NCBI GenBank assembly: GCA_001298555.1
Contig: LJCW01000220.1
Coordinates: forward strand, 62,001 to 126,000
Length of the DNA: 64,000 bases
DNA from: Actinobacteria bacterium OV450
Lineage (GTDB): Bacteria; Actinomycetota; Actinomycetes; Streptomycetales; Streptomycetaceae
Reading direction: 5' to 3'
Positions 28,915 through 37,688 of this stretch are shown here, piece after piece (position 1 is the stretch's first letter; each line of letters starts with the position of its first letter). Below the pieces are notes generated by a model. The model had not been told where the DNA came from. It saw only the letters and a list, made by a program, of their open reading frames with translations, and searched no databases. Position numbers and translations under genes: made by a program.

Positions 28915-29468
28915 GGCGCCTCCCCGGACCTCTGGGCCGTCCGGTCGGGTCCTTCGACCTGGGCGCGGCTGACGTCTGCCCCCAGCCGGGCGGCACAGCT
29001 CACGAGTTCCGCGGGCCAGGGACCGGGCTCGTAGTGGTCGCCGACCCGGTACGCGCTTGCCCAGATCTGCTCGCCGCGGGCGACGAGTTCCCCTCCCGGA
29101 TCGCCCGGTCCCGAGATCCGGTGGAAGCTGAACTCCCCCTTCATCAGGTGCAGCCGCACCCAGGGAACGGTGACCCGGATGGCGACCCGGTCACCGAACC
29201 AGAGTTCCCTTTCGTACTCGCAGGAGCACGAGCGGGTCAGCATCGCGTGCTCGCCGGAGATGTCGGAGCTGAACACGGGGGCGCCGGCCATGCCCGCCTG
29301 CTCGCGGCAGCGTCCCTGCCAGTCGATCAGACGGGCGTAGTAGACGGGGCCGACGGCACTGGTGTCCCCCGCGGTGACGACGTGCTCGATGGTGAAACCG
29401 GCGGTCTCCGGGAAGGCCGCGGGCGGGGAGCCGTCCGGGGCTGCCGTCTGGCTGTCGAGGTACGTCAT
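28911..29468 (-). CDS. hot-dog thioesterase, enediyne type (DynE7/CalE7-like)
   Basis: A 185-residue single hot-dog domain. The segment GPVYYARLIDWQGRCRE (residues about 40-56) closely matches the conserved active-site stretch of enediyne thioesterases (YYxNYLRWQGRCRE), which hydrolyse the polyene intermediate from the iterative PKS. Several later positions also match, such as CSCEYERELWFGD and GELVARGEQ. ATG 29468 overlaps the PPTase stop as ATGA. It is expected to release the nascent polyene as an acid or a decarboxylated hydrocarbon. The N-terminal 20 residues are a flexible extension. Confidence 0.82.
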   Translation of the reverse strand: MTYLDSQTAAPDGSPPAAFPETAGFTIEHVVTAGDTSAVGPVYYARLIDWQGRCREQAGMAGAPVFSSDISGEHAMLTRSCSCEYERELWFGDRVAIRVTVPWVRLHLMKGEFSFHRISGPGDPGGELVARGEQIWASAYRVGDHYEPGPWPAELVSCAARLGADVSRAQVEGPDRTAQRSGEAP

Positions 29469-30166
29469 GGTCGTTCTTCCTGGCTGGTCGGCGAGGTGAC
29501 GAGGGCGGTGGCGTAGCCGGGGAGGGGCGCGGCGGGCCGGGTGATGATCCACGCGGCCGACGGACGGGTGAGATCGCGGGCCAGATGCTGCCCGTCCGAA
29601 GGCCCGCCGTGGCTTCCCGCCGTACCGAGGGCCACGTCGATCCGGGTGAAGCAGGAGGCGAGATCACGCCCGGTGGCCTTGGCGACCGCTTCCTTCGCGG
29701 TCCACACGGCATGGAACGCGCGGATGCGCTCACGGGACGGGAGCCCGGCGAGGAAGTGCTGCTCGGACGGGGTGAGGGTGTAGGCCAGCATGCGCGGGGT
29801 GACCCGATGGCCGCTGACGCGTTCGACATCGACGCCCACCTGGGAGCCGTTCCCGCTCACGGCCAGGACAGCGAGCGGTCCGCGATGGGAGACGCTGAAC
29901 CGCAGGCGCGGGTAGGCCGTGACCGTCGGCCTGCCCCTGGCGTCCGTGTGGATCGTCAACTCCGCCGGAGGCAGCCCGGTCCGGTGGGCGAGCACCTGTT
30001 TCACCATGCCTCGCCGGACGATGAAACGCCTCCGGACCAGCGGGCAGGGCAGGGCACGGGCGCGGCGGCGTTCGCGGGCGTCGAGCAGCGGCCACCAGGA
30101 GTCGGTGGGCCGGTCGAGACCGAGCCACAGCACGTCCGGCGGGCAGCTTGTCGTCGGCCCGGTCAC
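29465..30166 (-). CDS. Sfp-type 4'-phosphopantetheinyl transferase
   Basis: A 233-residue PPTase. Motifs are FSVSHRG (residues 90-96), GVDVERV (111-117) with the Mg-binding Asp and Glu, and WTAKEAVAKATG (155-166). GTG 30166 overlaps the PKS stop as GTGA. In enediyne PKSs the PPTase is fused to the C-terminus of the synthase; here it is a free gene immediately after it. It should activate Ser400 of the ACP in the AT-ACP protein. Confidence 0.92.
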   Translation of the reverse strand: MTGPTTSCPPDVLWLGLDRPTDSWWPLLDARERRRARALPCPLVRRRFIVRRGMVKQVLAHRTGLPPAELTIHTDARGRPTVTAYPRLRFSVSHRGPLAVLAVSGNGSQVGVDVERVSGHRVTPRMLAYTLTPSEQHFLAGLPSRERIRAFHAVWTAKEAVAKATGRDLASCFTRIDVALGTAGSHGGPSDGQHLARDLTRPSAAWIITRPAAPLPGYATALVTSPTSQEERP

Positions 30167-33100
30167 GGGTGCCACTCCGGGTACCGGATGGTGGCCGGGA
30201 ACCGGTCCGTGACATGCAGCTTGAGGCCGGTGACGGCGAGTTGGACCGTGCCGTCCCGCGCCACGGCGACCGCCCGGTCGTCCGCGGTGCGGTAGCACAG
30301 GCGCAGCCCCTCGGGGTGGGCGGCGGCGAGCTCGGTGTCGGTGGCGCCCGTGAACAGGTCGATGCCCGCGATGGACACCGGTACGCCCATGACGTGCTCC
30401 CCATTCGGCAGGGGCGGGTAGCGGAAGAGCCGCGCGGTCGAGTCGACGAGCAGGGCCGGTACGGCGAGACGGGCGAAGACGCCGTCGGGTTCCAGACGAG
30501 GGTGCCACAGTGCCTCGGCCGCCTCGGTGTTCGCGGCGGGGTGCAGGTTGGTCCGCCACACCCCGGTGAGCTGGACGGAGCTGTCGGGACGGGCTGTCGG
30601 GCAGTCCTCCAGCGGAGGGAGCACGGCAGGGGGTGGGGCCGCAGGTGGGTGCGGCCGGGTCCCCAGGACCACGTCGACCCGGCAGTGCGGACGGTCCCGG
30701 AGCAGGATCCGGCCGCGCCGAGTGGCCAGGTCGGAGTGGAGTTCGACCCGGACCCGGTCCGGGCCGGCCCCCTCGGCCGTGATCCGGCAGGTGACCGAGG
30801 CACCCCGGGGGGAGGTGTACAGGGGCTCATGAACGGTGAGGTCCCGGAAACCGGTCACCTCCGCGCCGCGCGACAGCTGACGGGCCGCCTCGGCGGCCAG
30901 CGCGAGCATCATCACGGCGGGCAGCAACGGTCGGCCTTCGACGAGGTGTTCGGCGAGGTAGGTGTCCCGGTCGGGGTCGGGCCGCCAGAGCCAGCCGGCG
31001 CCCGTCGACCCGGTGGCGCCCGTGGGCCCGGCGGTGTCCATGGGCCCGGCGGTGTCCGGGGCGCCGAGCAGCCCGCCGGATGGTCTGGGCGCGGGACCGG
31101 CGTCCGCCCTGTCGCCCTCCACCCGGCCCGGCCTTGGCCCGAGTACGGGTGCGGCTTCGAGAGGGCGTGGCGAGGAGAGTTCGGTGAGGAAGGCAGAGGC
31201 TCCTTCGGTGTTGCTCATGCCGTCGATGCCGAGCCGCCGTGCGACGTCGCCCGCCACGTCCTTGACCATGCCGGTGTCCCGCCACAGCCCCCAGGCGACG
31301 GCGAACTCGTCCGTGCGACCACCCTGTTCGGCGTGGGCCGCTGCGAGCAAGTACTCGTTCGCCGCCGAGTAGTCGGTGTCGCCCGCACCGCCGGTCAGGG
31401 CGCTCGCGGAGGAGAAGGTGCACCACAGCCGTGGGGCCGGGGAGGCGAAGGCCTCCTTGAGGTGGTGGTATCCGGCGACCTTGGTGTCGCGTACGGCGCG
31501 GAAGTCGTCCAGTGACTTCTCGGTGACGGAGGACGACCGGATCAGTCCGGCGCCGTGGATCAGCAGGTCGACGTCGCCTTCGTACGCGCGGATCCGCCGT
31601 GCGGCATGCATGACCTGCTCCCGGTCGCGTAGGTCGCACACCAGGTAGTGGACTCGGTCCGGGCCGCACAGCCCGCGCAGTTCGCGCAGTGTCGAATGGA
31701 TCTCGCGGGCGCGGAGCAGCACGTCGAACTGCCGGTTGAGGTCGCCGATCGGGGTCCCCGGTCGGCCCGCGCGTTCTCGCCTGAGGTAGGCGCGGCGTGC
31801 TCGGGTCAGCTCGTCGTCGGGGACATCGAGCAGCGCCGGTGGCACGCCGTCGGCGGGGGTGGTGCCCAGCAGCCAGATGCGGGGGCGGACCCGCCGGGCC
31901 AGCGCGGTGACGGCCACGGCCGTGGCGCCCCGCGCGCCGCCGGTGGCGACCACCACCGAGTCGCGGTCGAGGGGCAGCGGGGCAGCAGCGCGTGCGGCGG
32001 GGAGCGGCGCGGGAATGACCACTTCGACATGGCGCAGTCCTTGGCGGTACTGGACGACCGTCCCCTCGCGCCGTGCCGAGCGCTCGGCGGCGAGCTGTTC
32101 GAGCCCGGCTTCCAGGGCAGCGTCGGTGACCACCGCGTGGACGGGGCAGGGTAGTTCGAGGGCCAGGCTGCGCAGGAATCCGGTGACGAGGGTCAGGTGC
32201 GGGTGGGTGGTGTGGCCGCGCAGCGGATCGAGCAGCAGGGCCTCGACAGAGCCCGCCACGCCGGGTCTCATCTCCCGCACAGCGGCCAACAGACACTCCT
32301 GCAACCTCAGCAGTGACGAGGGCGGCGGTGCGGGCCAGACGCTCTCCGGCCGGCGGGCCGAGGCGATGACAAGCAGATGAGGGCCGCCCACCGCGTCCCG
32401 GACCGCTCGGGTGGACACTCCGGTGGACGAGGCCGCTTCTTCGTCGGGCCCGGCCACGGCGACCACCTCGTCGGGCTCGGTACGGGGGTCGCAGCTGAGG
32501 ATCCGGGCGCCGTGCTTGCGGGCCAGAGGGGCGAGATCCCGGGCGAGGGCTGCGGAATGCACGAGGAGGAGGGAGCCGGGCCGGATCGCCGGGCCGAGCG
32601 CGTCGTCGCGGGCTCGGGATGCGACGGAGACCGCGTCCCGCCGCCGGTAGGCGATCACGGCGCGGTCCACGAGGGTCGACGGTGGCGTCGCGGGCCTGCC
32701 CCGCGCGGGTGCCGGTGTCCCCTCGGACGTGGTCTTCGAGGGGGTGATGTCCTGCCGCCCGGCGGGCGTGTCCGCGCCGGACACCCCTGAATCCGCGCCC
32801 AGGGGGTGCACGACGACGCGCGGTCCCCGGTCGGCGTTGCGTACCACGGCGGTGGGCAGCCCGCAGTAGACGGCGCGGAGCACGGAGAGGGCGCCCTCCG
32901 CTCCCTGGTAGTCACGAGAGCACTCGGGCGGTCCGATCTCAGCGGCCTCCGCGTCGGCACCCGTCCCGCGGCAGTCCCGGTCGGTTTCGTCGGCCGGGCA
33001 CGCGGTCGTGGTGATGCGGGCGAGGCAGCGCCAGCCCTGCCGGTCCGCCAGGGACTTGCGGGTCAGGGCCATGACGACGGCGCCTTCGGCCAGGGAGGCG

Positions 33101-35208
33101 GAGGTTTCCGTCAGTGCCTCGGCCAGCGGCCCGGAGTGCCCGCCGGCCCCCACGACGAGAGCCATGTCCAGCTCCCCGGAGGCGAGGTAGCGGCCCGCGG
33201 TGTGGAGGGCGGCCTGGGTGGAGGAGCGGCCGGCGTCCAGGGCAAGCGCCATGCCGTGCAACCGGTGCCGGTTGGCGACCTGGCACGAGATCATGTTGGC
33301 GAGCTGGCCCGGCATGCTCGCATCACTCGCCGCGGGCAGACGCTCACGCACGCGGTCGAGGTACCCGCGCATCGACTCCCGGCCCTGTCGGCCGCAGGCC
33401 GCCTCGGCCACCGAGAGGAGATCATCAGCGGCCACCCGGACGGTGTACTCGGTCATGGCACGGGTGGGACCCGTGTGGCCCGTGAACACGCCGGTGGTGG
33501 CGCGGCAGGAATCCCACAGCTCGCCGTGCTCCTCGACGAACCGTGCTGCGGCGGAGATGGCCATCAGGTGCGTACGGTCGATGCTGCGGGCGGTGACCGG
33601 GGGCATCCGCAGCTGCCGGAAGGGCGGGAGCGGGTACTCCTCGCCGAAGGTGGCGGCCGGTGCCGGGCCGTGGCCCGACAACCAGTCCGTGACGTCCTGT
33701 GCGGACGGACCCCCGGGCAGGTGTGTGCTCCAGCCGACCAGGACCACCGGATCGTCGGCGGCCCCGGGACCGTCTTGCCCCGCTCCCGTACCCGCTTGCG
33801 GCAGGGGGCCGCGCACCGCTTCGGGACCGTGCACGAGAAGGTGGGCATTGCCTCCTCCGAGGCCGTACGCGCAGATGCCGGCCGTACGGACACGGTCGCT
33901 GCGTGTCCCCCACGGGGTGTCGGCGCGTGGGACGATCAGCTTGCCCGCGCGGATGCCGTCCGGCAGGCGGGAGAAGAAGCGCTCGCCGGGGATGACCCCG
34001 TGGCGCAGCGCGAGCAGGACGTGGACGACCGAGACCGCACCGGCCGCCCAGGCCCCGTGCCCCACCAGTGGCTTGTTCGAAGTGATCAACTGGACGGAAT
34101 CCGAGGCGAGTTCGGCAAGGCCCTCCAGCTCCGCCGTGTCGCCCACCGGGGTCCCGCTGCCGTGTCCCACGATCCAGTCGACATCCGACGGCTTGAGGCC
34201 CTCCGCACTGCGGGCCCGGCGCACCGCCAGCATCTGGCCTTCCGGGTCAGGGGCCACCAGGCTCCCCGTGCCGTCGACCGAGGCACCGAATCCGCCCAGC
34301 AGGCCGAGGACCTCGTCCCCGTCGTCGAGTGCCCGGTCCAGGAGCTTGAGCGCGATCACCGCGGCCGAGTCCGAGAACAGCGTCCCGTCGGCATCACTGT
34401 CGAAGGCGCGCAACTGGCCGCTGCGCGAGAATCCCCGCGCTTTGGAGAAGAGGACGAGATCGCGCCGCGGTCCGGTGTTCGCCCCGCCGCACACCACCAG
34501 ATCCCGCTCACCGGCCAGCAAGGCCTTGACCGCGAGATCGATGGCGTACAGGGAGGAAGAGCAGGCGGAGTCGACGGCCTGCATCTCGCTGCCGCCGGGC
34601 AGCAACCCGGCGCACGCGCCTCGGATCACCTGGTCGGCGAACGCCTGCCGCGGATGTTCCGCGGCATGCGGATAGTGCGCGGCGAGCCGCTCCCGCAGCG
34701 GTTCGCTCGTGCCTTCTCCGTCTCGGCCGGCACCTTCGAGTGCGTCCGCGGCCGCCACACGCAGTGTGGATTCCTCCAGGGCGAGGCTGCCGGGCGGCAG
34801 CGCGACGTAGGCTCCCATCCGGTCGGACCGCCTGCGAGCCGGATCGGCGAGGGCCTGCCGCACGCAGTGGCGCAGCAGCAGGCCCGTACGGTCCAGGCGC
34901 ACGGCGGCGTCGTCCGGGTGCACGGGGATGGTCCGCGGATAGCCGCCGCTCCTGATGGGGGACTTGTCCTCGGCATCGGGGTCGGGCGAGTACCAGTTGT
35001 CGAGGCTGATGTGTCCGGGCCCGCCGAACATGTGCCGCTCCTGGAGCAGCACCTTCCAGAACTCCTCCGGGCTGGTGGCGCCGGGCACGGCGATGCCCAT
35101 GCCGACCACCGCGACAGCCCGGGACATCTCGTCCTCTGCATGCGCCTGCGGAGCGGAGCCGGTGTCCGGCACGGCGTCGGCGGCCTCTGCCACGGGAGGC
35201 CGGCTCAT
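30163..35208 (-). CDS. iterative polyketide synthase, KS-CLF-KR-DH (PUFA/enediyne/Hgl type)
   Basis: A 1681-residue multidomain synthase. KS1 spans about residues 30-460 with active Cys216 in DSACSSSL and His349 and His384 in GHGSGT and KPLVGHG. A second KS-like fold (about 485-720) has Gly660 where the Cys should be (ALDAGRSST), so it is a chain-length-factor-like domain. After a structural KR subdomain (about 840-1080) comes the KR, with TGGARGA (1089-1095) and Tyr1280/Asn1284 in YSAANEY. The C-terminal DH hot-dog has HxxxGxxxxP at 1421-1430 and Asp1589. No AT, ACP or enoylreductase is present; AT and ACP are on the upstream protein. ATG 35208 overlaps that gene's stop as ATGA. The expected product is a polyene chain. 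Confidence 0.88.
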   Translation of the reverse strand: MSRPPVAEAADAVPDTGSAPQAHAEDEMSRAVAVVGMGIAVPGATSPEEFWKVLLQERHMFGGPGHISLDNWYSPDPDAEDKSPIRSGGYPRTIPVHPDDAAVRLDRTGLLLRHCVRQALADPARRRSDRMGAYVALPPGSLALEESTLRVAAADALEGAGRDGEGTSEPLRERLAAHYPHAAEHPRQAFADQVIRGACAGLLPGGSEMQAVDSACSSSLYAIDLAVKALLAGERDLVVCGGANTGPRRDLVLFSKARGFSRSGQLRAFDSDADGTLFSDSAAVIALKLLDRALDDGDEVLGLLGGFGASVDGTGSLVAPDPEGQMLAVRRARSAEGLKPSDVDWIVGHGSGTPVGDTAELEGLAELASDSVQLITSNKPLVGHGAWAAGAVSVVHVLLALRHGVIPGERFFSRLPDGIRAGKLIVPRADTPWGTRSDRVRTAGICAYGLGGGNAHLLVHGPEAVRGPLPQAGTGAGQDGPGAADDPVVLVGWSTHLPGGPSAQDVTDWLSGHGPAPAATFGEEYPLPPFRQLRMPPVTARSIDRTHLMAISAAARFVEEHGELWDSCRATTGVFTGHTGPTRAMTEYTVRVAADDLLSVAEAACGRQGRESMRGYLDRVRERLPAASDASMPGQLANMISCQVANRHRLHGMALALDAGRSSTQAALHTAGRYLASGELDMALVVGAGGHSGPLAEALTETSASLAEGAVVMALTRKSLADRQGWRCLARITTTACPADETDRDCRGTGADAEAAEIGPPECSRDYQGAEGALSVLRAVYCGLPTAVVRNADRGPRVVVHPLGADSGVSGADTPAGRQDITPSKTTSEGTPAPARGRPATPPSTLVDRAVIAYRRRDAVSVASRARDDALGPAIRPGSLLLVHSAALARDLAPLARKHGARILSCDPRTEPDEVVAVAGPDEEAASSTGVSTRAVRDAVGGPHLLVIASARRPESVWPAPPPSSLLRLQECLLAAVREMRPGVAGSVEALLLDPLRGHTTHPHLTLVTGFLRSLALELPCPVHAVVTDAALEAGLEQLAAERSARREGTVVQYRQGLRHVEVVIPAPLPAARAAAPLPLDRDSVVVATGGARGATAVAVTALARRVRPRIWLLGTTPADGVPPALLDVPDDELTRARRAYLRRERAGRPGTPIGDLNRQFDVLLRAREIHSTLRELRGLCGPDRVHYLVCDLRDREQVMHAARRIRAYEGDVDLLIHGAGLIRSSSVTEKSLDDFRAVRDTKVAGYHHLKEAFASPAPRLWCTFSSASALTGGAGDTDYSAANEYLLAAAHAEQGGRTDEFAVAWGLWRDTGMVKDVAGDVARRLGIDGMSNTEGASAFLTELSSPRPLEAAPVLGPRPGRVEGDRADAGPAPRPSGGLLGAPDTAGPMDTAGPTGATGSTGAGWLWRPDPDRDTYLAEHLVEGRPLLPAVMMLALAAEAARQLSRGAEVTGFRDLTVHEPLYTSPRGASVTCRITAEGAGPDRVRVELHSDLATRRGRILLRDRPHCRVDVVLGTRPHPPAAPPPAVLPPLEDCPTARPDSSVQLTGVWRTNLHPAANTEAAEALWHPRLEPDGVFARLAVPALLVDSTARLFRYPPLPNGEHVMGVPVSIAGIDLFTGATDTELAAAHPEGLRLCYRTADDRAVAVARDGTVQLAVTGLKLHVTDRFPATIRYPEWHP

Positions 35209-36572
35209 GCGGCCCTGCCGCTCTCGCCCGGATCCGTGTCCTCGGCGGCCAGCAGGAGCATGAGGTCGGCGAGCTTCGGCAACGTGTTGTAGTCCCGGAC
35301 CCTCAGGTCCGCAGGCGGCGTCGGAAGGTCGTACCGGTCGAGCAGCCCGACGAGGAGTTCGGTCCTCTTCACCGAGGCGATGCCGAGGTCCGCCTCCAGG
35401 TGCGCTTCCTCGGTGAAGACCTCCTCCGGATAGCCCAACGCGTCGGCGAACGTCCCGCGGAGCTCCGCGACGAGCACATCGCGCTCGGGCAGCCTTCTGG
35501 AGGACGCCGTCGAGGGTGCCGGCAGGGCGGCAGGGGCGGGAGGGGCCGGAGATCGAGGGGCGGGAGGGGCCGGAGCCGCCGTCGCTTCGGTCACGGACGG
35601 CGCCGGTCCGCCGGACCGCTGACCCGTCAACTCGTCGAGGATCGCGCACCCTTCGGTGGTGCCCGGCGGCGGCCCGAGCAGCTCCACGTCCGGCGGCAGG
35701 GACTCGGCGGCACAAGGGGTGAGGATCGCCCTGGGCCCCAGTTCCAGGAACCGTCCGACGCCATGGGAGGCGTGCAACTCCCGTAAGGCCTCGACGAAGA
35801 AGACGGGATCGGTCAGGTGCCGGTTAATGATCCTTCGTACGTCTCCGGCCGTGCGCACCGGCTGACCCAGGAGCGGGGAGAACACGCGTACGAGTGGATC
35901 CTGTATCCGATAGGTGGTCGTGGACCGGGCCACCTGCCGGGCGGCCCCGGCGAGCACGGGATTGTGGTGCGGGTACACCACGAGCAGCCTGGTGGCCTGG
36001 ATACCCAGTGCGCGGGCCGCCTTCTCCAAGAGGGGCAGCTCCTCGGCGCTGCCGGACACCACCGTCTGCTGCGGAGCGTTGAAGAGGGAGGGCTGCAGCG
36101 ACCAGCCGCCCACTGCCCCACACAAGTGCTCGGCCCGTCGCGCGCCGATCCGCAGCGCCGTGAGGCCGCCCGCGAAATTCCCCTCGGCAAGGGCGATTTC
36201 GCGCTCGCAGATCACCCGGGCGGCGTCGTAGGCGGACAGGCAGCCGGCAGCGGCCAGCGCCGTGAGCTCGCCCGTGCTGTGACCGACCAGCACGTCGCCG
36301 GCGCGACCGCGGGCAACGAGCGCCGCGTACAGGGCGAGTCCCGAGGCGAGCGAGGCCAGATGCAGGCGGGTCGGAGTCTGCGCCAGCTCCTCGATGTCCG
36401 GTCCGTCAGGATCGGTGAGGGTGACGGACACCGGAGGGACGCCGTACTCCCTCGCCGCCTGGTCCACCTCGCTCAGCAGTTCCTTGACGCGGAAGTCGGC
36501 CGCGACCAGGTGTCGCAGACTGCCAGGTGCATAACCGCCGAGCCCCGGGAACTGAATTGCCGTGTAGGGCAT
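35205..36572 (-). CDS. AT-ACP didomain protein of the iterative PKS (contains TTA codon)
   Basis: A 455-residue protein. Residues 1-330 form an acyltransferase with the nucleophile Ser99 in GHSTGEL and His203 in YPHHNPVLAG. An Ala/Pro linker (331-360) leads to an ACP (361-445) with Ser400 in LGIASVKRTELL, which resembles the LGIDSIKRVEIL signature of PUFA-synthase and enediyne ACPs. The AT should load malonyl units. Leu263 is encoded by TTA (bases 35784-35786 on the minus strand), the only TTA I found in a convincing gene here, which implies dependence on the bldA tRNA. GAAAGGTGG precedes the ATG. The order AT-ACP then KS-CLF-KR-DH differs from known synthases. Confidence 0.88.
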   Translation of the reverse strand: MPYTAIQFPGLGGYAPGSLRHLVAADFRVKELLSEVDQAAREYGVPPVSVTLTDPDGPDIEELAQTPTRLHLASLASGLALYAALVARGRAGDVLVGHSTGELTALAAAGCLSAYDAARVICEREIALAEGNFAGGLTALRIGARRAEHLCGAVGGWSLQPSLFNAPQQTVVSGSAEELPLLEKAARALGIQATRLLVVYPHHNPVLAGAARQVARSTTTYRIQDPLVRVFSPLLGQPVRTAGDVRRIINRHLTDPVFFVEALRELHASHGVGRFLELGPRAILTPCAAESLPPDVELLGPPPGTTEGCAILDELTGQRSGGPAPSVTEATAAPAPPAPRSPAPPAPAALPAPSTASSRRLPERDVLVAELRGTFADALGYPEEVFTEEAHLEADLGIASVKRTELLVGLLDRYDLPTPPADLRVRDYNTLPKLADLMLLLAAEDTDPGESGRAA

Positions 36573-36632
36573 GCCAAACCGACCACCTTTCAGACAGCAA
36601 GAAGAACCTTGTAATTCGGGTGACAGACGAAA

Positions 36633-37688
36633 TCAGAAGCCGGCTCCGCCGCTGTCGGCCGGGTAGAACTGCCGAGCCCAGTGGCGGTATGCGCCGATGG
36701 GGCCGTCGCCCGCGGTGAGGCGGGGCGGGGATGCGTAGACCTTCGAGTTCCACACCGGTACGTCGCCGTAGAGGTCCGCCGCGACCACGCGCAGGTTCAG
36801 GGGGGTGGCGGCGGTCGCGAAGGTGCGGAGCAACGACTGGGGAAGGCGGTTGAAGGGGCGGACCGAGGGAGCCAGGAGCACGCTGACGCCGACGGTGAGA
36901 TGTACGCGCCAGGGTTCGACCAGGCGTGGGGCGAGTATCACCGTGACTTCCAGGCCGATTTCGGGTACGCAGGACCGGGCGTGAAGGAAACCCAGACCGT
37001 ACATGGTGACCTCGGTTTCGCCCTTGAGCTTGCCGAACGGCGGAAAGGGGCGGACGAACCGGAGCGGCACGGAATATGTGTGCCCGTCCGTGACCGGGGG
37101 CCGGGCGTGCTCCATGTCGGTGTACCCGTGCAGCGCACGGACGTGGCCGACGTCGACGATGTTCTCGAATATCTCCTGCGGGTGGGTGTGCAGATCGAGG
37201 ACCGTGAACCGGGGACGGGAACCCCGGTCGTCGAGGAGGGAGGGAATCCGCCAGGGGGCCTTCGCGTGGGACTTTCCGGTCCAGGCGAAAATGCCATCGT
37301 TGACTTCTTCGCTCGGCAGAACGGTGAGACCGTCCTTCGGAGGTCTTCCGGTGTAGCCCGGACCAAGGCGCGCGATATCACCTTCCGGCCCGAAGGCGAA
37401 GTGGTGGAAAGGGCATACGATGTTCTCGCCGTCCACCTTCCCACCGCAGCCCAGGTGTGCGCCCAGATGTGGGCAGTACGGACGGACGACCCTGACACGG
37501 CCGGCGCGGGTGCGGTAGACGACGACGTCTTCGCCCATCAGACGCTTGGTGACGACATCGCCCGGGCGAAGCCCGGTGGACGGTGCGAGCATGACCCAGC
37601 CCTCGGGACTGGGAAGCGGAGCCTCGCCACTGGCGTAAGGCAGTCTCGGAGACTCCCGCCTGACGAGATGATTCCGCCAGCCGCTCAT
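36633..37688 (-). CDS. Rieske non-heme iron oxygenase (KshA/Neverland-like)
   Basis: A 351-residue oxygenase. The Rieske cluster ligands are Cys72 and His74 (CPH) and Cys92 and His95 (CPFH), spaced as C-x-H-x17-C-x2-H. The catalytic iron site follows in NIVDVGHVRALHGY (Asp179, His182, His187). The fold resembles ketosteroid 9-alpha-hydroxylase and cholesterol 7-desaturase (DAF-36/Neverland) rather than ring-hydroxylating dioxygenases. ATG 37688 has GAGGAGG upstream. It heads the polyketide operon, 60 bases before the AT-ACP gene. Its role may be desaturation or hydroxylation of the polyene or lipid product. No dedicated reductase is encoded nearby. Confidence 0.88.
   Translation of the reverse strand: MSGWRNHLVRRESPRLPYASGEAPLPSPEGWVMLAPSTGLRPGDVVTKRLMGEDVVVYRTRAGRVRVVRPYCPHLGAHLGCGGKVDGENIVCPFHHFAFGPEGDIARLGPGYTGRPPKDGLTVLPSEEVNDGIFAWTGKSHAKAPWRIPSLLDDRGSRPRFTVLDLHTHPQEIFENIVDVGHVRALHGYTDMEHARPPVTDGHTYSVPLRFVRPFPPFGKLKGETEVTMYGLGFLHARSCVPEIGLEVTVILAPRLVEPWRVHLTVGVSVLLAPSVRPFNRLPQSLLRTFATAATPLNLRVVAADLYGDVPVWNSKVYASPPRLTAGDGPIGAYRHWARQFYPADSGGAGF

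Noticed and set aside
30163..35208. Calling the synthase an ordinary enediyne PKS
   Set aside because: Enediyne PKSs contain AT, ACP and PPTase in the same chain and a different accessory set; here these are on separate proteins, and a second KS-like domain is present.
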